A DNA stretch of 64,000 bases. Origin: Streptomyces sp. NBC_01232. GTDB taxonomy: Bacteria > Actinomycetota > Actinomycetes > Streptomycetales > Streptomycetaceae. Location: assembly GCF_035989885.1 (NCBI RefSeq), contig NZ_CP108518.1:8596093-8660092 (forward strand), read 5' to 3'. Position numbers and translations under genes: made by a program. The first letter of the stretch is position 1. The number at the start of each line of letters is the position of its first letter. Below the pieces are notes generated by a model. That model ran no database searches, was not told where the DNA came from, and saw only the letters and a list, made by a program, of their open reading frames with translations. Shown here in pieces: positions 43,870 to 52,170 of the stretch.

Positions 43870-44817
43870 GTGCCATTGCGCAAGGACCGGGAAGAGGCCG
43901 AAGCCGCGACCAAGGCGAACCGACGCGCACCGGATCCAGACAGGGGCCAGCAGGTCGCGCCGGGACTCCGACCGGTCAATCCGGCCATGGCCGCGGCCAT
44001 GCAGCGCTCGGTGGGCAACGCGACACTCGGGCAGATGATCGCGCAGGGCCCGGCCGGGTCCAAGGTGCCGCACGCCGCTCCCGGTACGCGCGGCAAAAAG
44101 CGCACCCAGGACGAGGTCGTCGAGCGCGGCGACAGCCCCCCGGCCAACCAGCAGAAGACCGAGGCAGGAGCGGCCACCCGGGCCACCCGCAGCGGCAAGG
44201 CCGGCGCGACACCCTCGGTGAAGGGCAAGGAACAGAGGGCCGAGGAAGAGATCGGCAATCCGACCCTTGTCTTCACCTCCCGCTACGACGGAGACGAGGA
44301 GCAGTCGCTGAACGGCAACAACAACATCGGCTTCGAACAGACGGCAACGCTGCGCCGCGCGGACGGGATGCAGACGCCCGCGGCAGACGCGTACGACTTC
44401 TGGCAGGAGGTCTCCGACGAAAGCCGCCAGATCGTTCCGACGTCGGTGAACTACCAGCCCAAGAAGGCCCCCCGCCGCGCCTGGGGCGTGGACGGCCCCT
44501 TCCGCCCCCCGTACAACGATGAGGACGGCAACATCATCAACGCTGCCGACCGGATCACCTTCGTCGACAACCCCGGCTTCTCCACCACCACACGCATGTC
44601 GGCCGGCTACTTCCTCGTCGACTACACCGTCCGGTTCCGCTGGAAGGTCCGCAAGAAGCAGGGCGGACGCTTCACCAAGGCCGAGCCGTTCTGGGAGAGC
44701 GACGAGATGGTGCACCGCGTCACGTCCGCCTTCGACGCGGCGAACCCGGAGGAGGCCGTGCAGGTCAACCACCACGCGGCGGGCAACCGCACCTGGAACG
44801 TACAGCTGCCCAACTGA
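43870..44817 (+). CDS. Protein with CIS-cargo-like N-terminus, C-terminal domain unknown
   Basis: The 315-residue protein starts at GTG 43870 behind GGGGAG. The first 40 residues are charged and disordered and are followed by AMAAAMQRSVGNATLGQMI. This resembles the LQRxxGNxAVxxL signature at the front of DUF4157-type proteins loaded by extracellular contractile injection systems. A disordered Lys/Ala-rich linker leads to a folded C-terminal half (about 130-315) with NPTLVFTSRYDGDEEQ, STTTRMSAGYFLVDYTVRFR and HAAGNRTWNVQL. No known toxin motif is seen. Confidence 0.6.
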   Translation: MPLRKDREEAEAATKANRRAPDPDRGQQVAPGLRPVNPAMAAAMQRSVGNATLGQMIAQGPAGSKVPHAAPGTRGKKRTQDEVVERGDSPPANQQKTEAGAATRATRSGKAGATPSVKGKEQRAEEEIGNPTLVFTSRYDGDEEQSLNGNNNIGFEQTATLRRADGMQTPAADAYDFWQEVSDESRQIVPTSVNYQPKKAPRRAWGVDGPFRPPYNDEDGNIINAADRITFVDNPGFSTTTRMSAGYFLVDYTVRFRWKVRKKQGGRFTKAEPFWESDEMVHRVTSAFDAANPEEAVQVNHHAAGNRTWNVQLPN

Positions 44818-45137
44818 CCCCGCCGACGCGGCAGCGCGCTCACGCCCCCACATGATCCGAGCCCGGAGCAGGCCCTGCCTTGATCCTCAAGTTGTGCGGC
44901 GGGGGCGTGGAGTGGTCGATTTCCTGTACGCCCCGCCCCGCCGCGACCACCAGACGCACGACCCGGAAAGCCGGGCGACACGGCCCACCGCGTGCTGGAG
45001 TGCCCTGCCTGTCGACCCGGCGGGTACGCGAACCGGGTCCCGAGCAGGGTGAACCCAGAGGCGAGGCCGCGGTCCTGGAACCCTGGGAGGACCGGTTCCA
45101 CGGTGGACAAGGGCTATGACACGGCCGGACCGGCCGG
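44818..45137. other. Gap with no gene
   Basis: I see no coding bias or structure of note here. It is the space between two convergent genes. Confidence 0.45.
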
Positions 45138-45596
45138 TCAGTACCGGAACAGCACTCCGCGCCAGGTCCATCCCGCGTTGAGGACCATGGTGCGCAGTGG
45201 ATCCCTCACATCCCGTGTGTCGAAGCGCAGCGTCTCGACCTTGTGCCGACGGCCGTCGGCACCACGCCGGTACTCCCACTGCCGGTACACCTTGAAGCCC
45301 CCACGGCCGTACTGCTGACCGGAGTCGTGCGACGGCTCCCACCGCTCCTCCAGGACGAGCACCTCGCACTTCGCCGGCACCAGGCGCATGCGGGTCTTGA
45401 GCGTCAGCTTCGCCTTCGGGATCTTGCACTCCGCCACCAGGTCGGCCTTCTCCTTGGGCAGGGCATGGCGCACGATGAACGGTACGTTCCGGCTGTTGAG
45501 CGCGAGCAGTGCTTCCCGGAGCTCCATGGCGGGCACGGAGGCGACACCGCTGTCGGGGTACTTGGTGCCGGTCCACTTGTCCCAGAGGCGGCCCAT
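45138..45596 (-). CDS. Hypothetical protein
   Basis: This gene encodes 152 residues, starting MGRLWDKWTGTKYPDSGVAS. A charged middle (KADLVAECKIPKAKLTLKTR) is followed by a beta-rich end with WEYRRGADG and LNAGWTWRGVLFRY. There is no membrane span. Its ATG is two bases after the stop of the upstream gene, so the two are translationally coupled. The operon may come from a secretion-related locus, but I cannot name the family. Confidence 0.65.
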   Translation of the reverse strand: MGRLWDKWTGTKYPDSGVASVPAMELREALLALNSRNVPFIVRHALPKEKADLVAECKIPKAKLTLKTRMRLVPAKCEVLVLEERWEPSHDSGQQYGRGGFKVYRQWEYRRGADGRRHKVETLRFDTRDVRDPLRTMVLNAGWTWRGVLFRY

Positions 45597-45598
45597 CG

Positions 45599-46096
45599 TC
45601 AGACCCCCGCCCTGGAGTCCGAGCGCACCGTGCGCACGAAGTCCTGGAACTCGCCCAGGACGCTGTCGTGCTGGGCCTCGGTGGCGGTCAGAGCCAGCCG
45701 GATCATTGCCCGCCTGTGCGGGTCCTCGGTGTCCAGGACGGCCAGATAGACCTGGGGCTGGACGAGGTTCCGGCGGGCGTCGCCGGCGACGGCCGAGAAG
45801 CTCAGCCGCTGGGTCAGAGCAGGTGCGTCGGCGGAGCCGACCTCGTGGCGGTGGACCACCACGACCGGCTCTGCAACCTCGCGCAGGCGCTCCGCCGAGG
45901 CGTCGGCGACCTCGACGAGCGTCACCGAGTCCTTCAGGAATCCGCCGTCGATGGTGATGTTGGCGTTGAACCCGGCGTCCGCCTGCGGATGCACCGCGGC
46001 GAACGCCACGTCCGAGGCGCCCCCGTCCGGAGGGGCAGCGACGAGCCAGCCCTCCGGCAGGCGGAATTCGATCGGCACCGGCAGTGTCGTGGGCAT
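45599..46096 (-). CDS. DcrB/LpqN-like hypothetical protein
   Basis: The 165-residue protein starts at ATG 46096, behind a strong GGAAGGAGGG; an earlier ATG (46126) has no such site. It reads IEFRLPEGWLVAAPP near the start and GFNANITIDGGFLKDS in the middle. This pattern resembles the alpha/beta fold of the DcrB/LpqN group, which is common in actinobacterial loci for type VII secretion. It precedes the coupled gene at 45138. Confidence 0.6.
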   Translation of the reverse strand: MPTTLPVPIEFRLPEGWLVAAPPDGGASDVAFAAVHPQADAGFNANITIDGGFLKDSVTLVEVADASAERLREVAEPVVVVHRHEVGSADAPALTQRLSFSAVAGDARRNLVQPQVYLAVLDTEDPHRRAMIRLALTATEAQHDSVLGEFQDFVRTVRSDSRAGV

Positions 46097-46125
46097 CTCG
46101 GGCCCTCCTTCCACGGAAACGTGCA

Positions 46126-46245
46126 TCAGTCGAGCAGCCAGTCCTTGAAATCGCCGGCGGTGTCGCCGACCGCGTCACCGGCGGCGTCGGTGAACTTCTC
46201 CGGATCGAAGGTGAACTCGAGCCCCAGTTTGACCGTCGAGTAGCG
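46126..46245 (-). pseudogene. 3' end of a third operon gene
   Basis: The frame RYSTVKLGLEFTFDPEKF, then TDAAGDAVGDTAGDFKDWLLD and a stop, has clean codon bias but no start codon. It directly precedes the gene at 45599. It appears to be the tail of an operon gene whose front was lost. Confidence 0.45.
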
Positions 46246-46255
46246 CCCCGGGCGG

Positions 46256-46411
46256 TCAGTCGGCCTTGGCGGGTTCCTCGGCTCGCGCCCGGGTGGAGGC
46301 GAGCGGGTAGGAGTCGGTGCCGATTGCGGTGATCGTGCCGCCCAAAGTGAGACGGTAGACGATGGCAGCGCAGAGACAGGGATCGGTGAACGTCTCGTAC
46401 GTGGTGGAAGG
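46256..46411 (-). pseudogene. 3' end of a fourth operon gene
   Basis: The minus strand reads IVYRLTLGGTITAIGTDSYP, then RARAEEPAKAD and a stop that lies just before the previous remnant. At about 46412 it meets unrelated sequence of opposite orientation, so the gene was broken there. Confidence 0.4.
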
Positions 46412-46412
46412 A

Positions 46413-46630
46413 GAACCGGCCAACCACCCGCAGGTCGCCGAAGCCGCCATCGTCGGCGTACCCGACGCCGACGGCCATGAGATCGCCTGCGCCGTCGTTG
46501 TCCCCCGCAAAACCCCGCCTTCCCTCGCCACCGTCCAACGACTTGTGGCCGACGACATCCCTTTGCCCCAGGCAGCGACGATCCGGCGCGGGACCCGGCT
46601 CCTGTCCGACATCGGCCGACACCGGCGCAT
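46413..46630 (+). pseudogene. Acyl-CoA ligase (AMP-binding) C-terminal fragment
   Basis: The plus strand reads NHPQVAEAAIVGVPDADGHE, IACAVVVPRKTPPSLATVQR and then LLSDIGRHRR. The first part is the hinge and small C-terminal domain of adenylate-forming acyl-CoA ligases (HPxVAEAAVVGxPD). The large N-terminal domain is absent. Confidence 0.65.
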
Positions 46631-46640
46631 GGGCCACCCG

Positions 46641-46955
46641 GAGCCGGATACCTTCCGTCTCGACGTCTCGACACGTCCCGCACACTCCACGAGCAGGAAA
46701 CCCAAGCCGACGCCCCGGGCCACGCTTCTTGAAACTCCCCACTTCGCTGAACACCGGAGCGAGTGATGCGACTAGCGGAGCGTCCCTGGCCGTTTCCAAG
46801 GCCGTGGCGGACATTTCGTGACGGTCATGACGGCTGGGCGAGGACGAGGGTCCGCAAGAGAGCGAAGGAAGCTCGGGCCGTTTGGTGCGGGTGTCGGAGG
46901 AGACCCGCTCGTCGTCACCTTGCAGCCCGGTCGTCGCTGGTGCCTCCGCGGTCTA
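46641..46955. other. Gap left of the IS5-type element
   Basis: No gene seen; the DNA lies between the ligase fragment and the insertion site. Confidence 0.4.
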
Positions 46956-47869
46956 GCGCGTGTCTCTTTGATGGATTGGTCAGTTGATCGGATGTGTCTG
47001 TCCGATTAGTGATCACTGATGCGATGTGGGACCGGATCGAGCCGCTGATGCCGGCCGATCCGGTCCGTGGACGGCGGTGGGCCGACCACCGGCGCACCCT
47101 GGAAGCCATCGCGTGGAAGTACCGCACCAACTCGCCCTGGCGGGACCTGCCCGACGAGCTCGGGTCGTTCCAGACCGCTCACAAACGGCTGGTCAGATGG
47201 GCCGTCGATGGAACCTGGGAACGGATCCTGGCCTCGGTCCTGGCCGCGGCGGACGCCGCCGACGACATCGACTGGACCGTCTCCGTCGATTCGACCGTCG
47301 TCCGAGCGCACCAGCACGCCGCCGGAGCACTCAAAAAGGGGCGGCGGGACGCCGGGAGCCGGCCGATCACGCACTCGGACGCTCCCGCGGAGGCCTGAGC
47401 ACCAAAGTCCACCTGGCGGCCGACGGCCGGGCCCGCCCCTTGGCCTTCACCGTCACGGCAGGCCAGGCCGGTGACGCACCTGCCTTCGAGACGGTGATGG
47501 ACCGTATCCGCGTGCCCCGCACCGGTCCGGGCAGGCCCCGAACCAGGCCCGCGGTCGTCCTGGCCGACCGCGCCTACTCCTCACGCGCGATCCGGGCCCA
47601 TCTGCGGCGCCGGGGAATCCGCGCGGTCATCCCGCAGCCGTCCGACCAGATCGGCCACCGCCAACGGCGAGGCCGTCACGGAGGCCGCCCGCCCGGCTTC
47701 GACCGCGAGGCCTACAAGCAACGAAACACCGTCGAACGCTGCATCAACCGCCTCAAGCAATGGCGCGGCCTGGCCACGCGAACCGACAAACTCGCCATCG
47801 CCTACCAGGCCGCACTCCACCTCGCCGGCATCCTCATCTGGACCCGACACTGACCAAAGAGACAGAACC
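46956..47869 (+). mobile_element. IS5-family insertion sequence
   Basis: The element has imperfect inverted ends that share TGTCTCTTTG (left near 46961, right as its complement near 47855). It is flanked by CTAG at 46953-46956 and 47869-47872, of which TA or the whole tetramer is the target duplication. Inside is a transposase split into two frames. The right end lies in the stop codon of the deaminase/ASCH gene. Confidence 0.85.
46994..47853 (+). CDS. IS5-family transposase read through a -1 frameshift
   Basis: The first frame (46994-47398) gives the DNA-binding part (DAMWDRIEPLMP, WRDLPDELGSFQTAHKRL) and the first catalytic Asp in [16 protein letters not shown]. The second frame, one base back, continues [30 protein letters not shown] with the second Asp, and ERCINRLKQWRGLATR with the Glu of the DDE triad. 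The shift should happen near 47330 at CTCAAAAAGG. Production of the full enzyme by programmed -1 frameshifting is typical of IS5-type elements. Confidence 0.85.
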
Positions 47870-48672
47870 TAGGAGGCGCCTGTCTTGTCGTTGATCTGGA
47901 AGGTGATGACGTCGACTTCGTCGGTTCCCGCCAGATCCGGGTAGTGGCCCTTGAGGCCTTCCCGGAGTTCGGTTGCGGTTGTCAGCCCCCCGGCTTGGGC
48001 GTCCTGGTCGGTGAGGTCGCTGACCAGGCAGTGCCTGATGCCGGTCACCTCGGCCGGCAGGACGACTTCGGGGTCGCTTTCGAACACCAGCCGTGCCGGC
48101 CCGAGCTGGGCCGGGTCCCGGAAGCGGATGGTCTTGGTCTTGGCGCCAGAACGGACGTCTCCAAGGTAGCGGGGGTTGAACCGGATGATCGGGGGACCGG
48201 CCGTCTCGGGATCTTGGTAGAGCGACGGGTCGAGACCGTTCATGCCTTCCGGGGTCCATCGCTGAGTCAGCGGCATCAAGTCGGCGGCGAGAACGGACCT
48301 GGGGCCCGCGGGCGTGGGCACGATGACGCGCATGGTGGGGTAGTAGTCCACGAAGACCTGCCGATCGCGCCCGCACGGGCCGATGACACCGCGCCCGTGG
48401 TTTCCCACGGCAACGATGCAGCGCATCTGGCGGGCGCCCTGGGCTCGTGCGGCTCCCAGAGCCACGAGTTCGGCACAGGGTCCGCCGGTGAAGTGGTAGA
48501 GGTTCACGCCAGCGAACATCCGGTAGTCGGCGGCCATGACCGCGGCACCCATCGTGTGGATCCCGTCTTCGTCGGGCCCGGCGTCGGTATGCGCGTCTAT
48601 GGTGCGGCGTGCCAGCTCCACGAGCTCACGCTCGTCATCATTGAGAGCTCGTGCAGATGACGGTACGTACAC
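47869..48672 (-). CDS. Blasticidin-S-deaminase-like domain fused to ASCH domain
   Basis: The 267-residue protein starts at GTG 48672 behind GGGAAGG. Residues 1-120 are very close to blasticidin-S deaminase: GVNLYHFTGGPCAELVALG with the zinc Cys and the catalytic Glu, then IVAVGN and GPCGRDRQVFVDYYP. In the fungal enzyme the last stretch is PCGRCRQ, so here one zinc Cys is Asp. Residues 150-267 form an ASCH-like domain (TKTIRFRDPAQLGPARLVFE, VDVITFQI), a fold tied to RNA or modified-base handling. The stop TAG lies in the IS target site. It may inactivate a cytosine-type nucleoside. Confidence 0.75.
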   Translation of the reverse strand: MYVPSSARALNDDERELVELARRTIDAHTDAGPDEDGIHTMGAAVMAADYRMFAGVNLYHFTGGPCAELVALGAARAQGARQMRCIVAVGNHGRGVIGPCGRDRQVFVDYYPTMRVIVPTPAGPRSVLAADLMPLTQRWTPEGMNGLDPSLYQDPETAGPPIIRFNPRYLGDVRSGAKTKTIRFRDPAQLGPARLVFESDPEVVLPAEVTGIRHCLVSDLTDQDAQAGGLTTATELREGLKGHYPDLAGTDEVDVITFQINDKTGAS

Positions 48673-49293
48673 GTTGTCAGCCTTCCCTTTTGTCAGCAGT
48701 CGCCGAAGATCATTCCACGCCACGCAGGTGGGTTCCACGGCATTTCGGCTTGCCTTGACCGGGCCCCTACGGTGGTCCCGTGGGCAGGGACGGAGGGGCC
48801 CGGCTGAGGCTGGTCGTGGTCACGGACGGGCGCCCCTGAACCCCGCCCCTGAACCCGCCGCAGAGCCCTGGCACCGGAGCCGGCCGCCTGTCCCGGCGCC
48901 GGGGCCAGGGCTGAGCCGTCTACGGGGCAGGACATCCGGACCGGCACACCGGGCGGCGCCGCGTCACCGAGGGGGACGTGGCCAGGCCCCCCGGGGCAGA
49001 TCTGCCGGCCGGTCGTGCACCGGATCTCGGCGACCGGACCCGGTCACCCACCAGCTGCGCGGGCGGCACCCCGCCTTCATGGACGGGAGCCTGCCCGAAC
49101 CCGCCGGCCGCGGACGTTTGCGATCACTCGTCCGGCCGCGTTCGGCCGGGTCCTGCGCGGCCCCGGCCGGCCTCCCACCCCAGATTCGGAGGCATCCGTA
49201 CCCAACCGCGCGCGAGGGCGGTCTCCAACCGCCCGATCCACCCGCCGGCGTGCGGCGTGCGGCGTGCGGCGTGCGGCGAGCGAAGGGCAGGTC
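48673..49293. other. Gap between deaminase and sulfatase genes
   Basis: A short frame starting near 48780 (VGRDGGARLRLVVVTDGRP) stops after 19 codons. The end of the gap holds a 7-bp tandem repeat. Nothing else is seen. Confidence 0.4.
49250..49277. repeat. Heptamer repeat (GTGCGGC x4)
   Basis: Four perfect tandem copies lie 17 bp before the sulfatase start codon, in its leader. Copy-number change here could alter the leader's spacing. Confidence 0.85.
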
Positions 49294-50908
49294 ATGACCG
49301 AGCGCCCCAACATCCTGCTGATCGTCACCGACGAGGAGCGCGCCTCCCTGCCCCGGCCGCCCGGGTTCTCCCTGCCCGCCCGGGAGCGCATCGCGGCCCG
49401 GGGAACCACCTTCGAGCGCTACTACACCGCGTCGGCGCAGTGCAGCTCCGCGCGATCGGTCATCTACACGGGGCAGCACCTGCCGCTCACCGAGATCTAC
49501 GACAACGACAACATGCCGTACATCCGCCCGCTCAACCCCGAGCTGGGCACGCTCGGCACGATGCTGCGGTCGGCTACACGACCTACCAGGGCAAGTGGCA
49601 CCTGTCGAACTGCTACATCACCGCGGACAACCCCGGACCCACGACGGACGCACTGGAGCCCTACGGGTTCAGCGAGTTCAACGACTGGGGCGACATCGAC
49701 GGCGGCGCCTGGGCGGGCCTGAAACTCGACCCGGTGATCGCGGGCCAGGCCGTGCGCTGGCTGCGCAGCAGGGCGCCGGTCGTGAGCCAGGACCAGCCGT
49801 GGTTCATGGCCGTCAACTTCGTGAACCCGCACGACATCATGAGCTTCGACTACGGCGGCCGTTCCCAGGTCCAGCTCCCCTTCGGGCTCTCCCACGCCGT
49901 GGTGACCCGGGCAGCGGCGAACATCCCCGTATACCAGCGGCGCTGGGAGTTCGACCTCCCCACCAGCCTGCGCGACGACCTCTCCGGCGAGGCACCGGCG
50001 GTGGCGGAGTACGCCAAGGTAATAAACACGGTCTTCAAACCAGTCGCCAACAACCAGCACTGGTACGACGGCGTGAACTTCTACCTCAACGCCATCCGTG
50101 ACGTGGACCGCAGCGTCGAGTTCGTCCTGGACGCACTGGAGGCCTCGGGCAGGCGGACCGTACGGTCGTCGTCTTCACCTCGGACCATGGTGAGATGGCG
50201 GGCTCCCACGGCCTGCGCCAGAAGGGCAACCTCATCTACGACGAGAACTTCCACGTCCCGTTCATGATCGCGCACCCCGACGTGGCCGGCGGAGCCCGCA
50301 CCGAAGCGCTCGCGTCCTCCGTCGACATCGCCCCCACCCTGCTGGAGATCGCCGGGCTCGACGCCGCACAGACGGCCACCCGCCACCCGGCCCTGAAGGG
50401 CCGGTCACTGATGCCCGTGCTCCACGGACACCCGGTGCGCGAAGGCATCCTCAACGCGGTGGAGTCGATCACGACGCTGGACGCCTCGTTCTGGTTCGAG
50501 TTCGCCGACCCCGAGGCACCCAAGCGCATCGCCTCCGGCGACCTGCGCCCCGACTGGAACAAGCGGGGCTTCCTGCGCGGCTACTCCGACCAGCGCTACA
50601 CCATCGGCCGCTACTTCTCCCCCCTGAACCCCAACCGTCCGTCCACCACGCAAGCCCTGCTGGCCGAGAACGACGTCGTCCTCTACGACCGCGAGCAGGA
50701 CCCCGCCGAAATGCAGAACCTGGCCGCCGACCCCGCCAACCGAGACCTGGTCGAACGCTACCGGGCCCTGCTGGAGAATCTCATCGACGTCGAGATCGGC
50801 ACCGACACCCACACCTGGGTCACCGAACGGCCCCGGCTGCTCGGCTGGCCCACCTGGCACGGCGACACCGACCACCCCGCCGCCGTCACGACCGCAACCC
50901 GACACTGA
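49294..50908 (+). pseudogene. Sulfatase gene broken by two frameshifts
   Basis: The gene starts at ATG 49294 (GAAGGG upstream) with RPNILLIVTDEERASLP and the sulfatase active-site segment QCSSARSVIYTG, whose Cys would become formylglycine. Near 49570 the frame shifts and continues with GYTTYQGKWHLSNCY and PWFMAVNFVNPHD. Near 50160 it shifts again into TSDHGEMAGSHGLRQKGNL and GRSLMPVLHGHPVREG, and ends normally. All expected type I sulfatase parts are present, so the damage is recent or a sequencing error. Confidence 0.8.
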
Positions 50909-51196
50909 CGCTCCGCCGCTGCCCAGGATGCTGCTGTGGGTTGCCACTCGGTCTCGTTGGTGCTGGCGAACGCCCGACACCCGGTCCGGTGTCCTACTCG
51001 GAGCCGAGGCTCCGGAATGTCTCGGCGTGCGCAGTGGCCCACTGCGCGAAACTCCGGGGAGGGTGGCCGGTGACACGCTTTCAGGTCAGTACATGACCTG
51101 TTTCCCGAGCCCGGGAGGTGACCGGCTGTCACGATGCGGCCGGTGACGGGGACACCGGTGCCCGGGATCCTGAGCCGCTCAGTACCTCGTGGCCTA
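50909..51196. other. Stretch between sulfatase and second IS
   Basis: No clear gene. An ATG at 51134 opens a 20-codon frame that reaches the IS edge. If the IS is removed, it joins in frame with the nuclease-like gene at 52171. Confidence 0.4.
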
Positions 51197-52138
51197 GGGT
51201 CTGTTGCGAAAGTGGATCTTGTTCGTTCATGATCACGTCTTGTGGGACGTGGAGATCTGACTAACAACCAGTGGGCCCGGCTTGAGCCGCTGCTGCCGCA
51301 GGGCATCAAGCCGGGGCGTCCGCAGGTGTGGACGCGGCGGCAGTTGATAGACGGCATACGGTGGCGGACCCGGACCGGCGCTCCGTGGCGGGACGTGCCC
51401 GAGCGATATGGGCCGTGGGATCGGGTCTACGACCTGTTCCGACGCTGGCAGCGAGACGGAACCTGGGCCAGGATCCTCACCCGGCTTCAGGCCGAGGCGG
51501 ATGCGAACGGCCTGATCACCTGGGACGTCAATGTCGACTCCACCGTCTGCCGGGCCCACCAGCACGCCGCCGGGGCGGCGAAAAGGGGGACCTTCAGAAG
51601 GAGCCGCCCGGCGGAGTCTTCGTTGAGCCGGCAGACCATGGCCTCGGACGTTCCCGCGGCGGGCTGACCACCAAGATCCACCTTGCCGTCGAGCAGGGGC
51701 AGAAGCCCTTGTCCGTGGTGATCACGGCCGGGCAGCGGGGTGACTTCCCGCAGTTCGAACCGGTCTTGGAGGCGATCCGGGTGCCCCGGCTCGGCCTGGG
51801 CAGGCCGCGCAAGCGCCCGGACCGGGTGCGGGCCGACAAGGCTTACGACTCCCGCAGCAACCGCTCCTACCTGCGCAGACGCGGAATCAAGGCAACCATT
51901 CCGGTGCCCGCGGACCGGGTCCGCAACCGGCTGGGACGCGGTTCGAGAGGCGGCCGTCCGCCGAAGTTCGACAAGGACGACTACAAGCAGCGGCACGCGG
52001 TCGAGTGCGGGATCAACCGCCTCAAGCGCCACCGGGCCGTCGCCACCAGGTACGACAAACTCGCTGTTCGCTACGAAGCGACAGTGCTGGTCGCAGCCAT
52101 CAACGAATGGCTGTGACCAGCACTTTCACAACAGGCCC
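51197..52138 (+). mobile_element. Second IS5-family insertion sequence
   Basis: The 942-bp element has inverted ends GGGTCTGTTGCGAAAGTG and (complement of the right end) GGGCCTGTTGTGAAAGTG, 16 of 18 identical. It is flanked by CTAG at 51194-51197 and 52138-52141, TA being the minimal duplication. The transposase is split into two frames as in the first IS, but the two elements are different types. Confidence 0.88.
51242..52116 (+). CDS. IS5-family transposase read through a -1 frameshift
   Basis: The frame from GTG 51242 to 51667 encodes [40 protein letters not shown] and [17 protein letters not shown] with the first Asp. The -1 frame continues with [33 protein letters not shown] with the second Asp, and [19 protein letters not shown] with the Glu. 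The shift point is probably near 51580 at GCGAAAAGGG. Both parts are complete, so the element may still move. Confidence 0.87.
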
Positions 52139-52170
52139 TAGCGGCTCCCAGGCTGTCCTGGCCGTCTATC

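Noticed and set aside
43682..43930. 82-codon minus-strand frame next to the injection-cargo-like gene
   Set aside because: Only the last 30 codons look coding; there is no ribosome site, and it overlaps the start of the better-supported gene at 43870.
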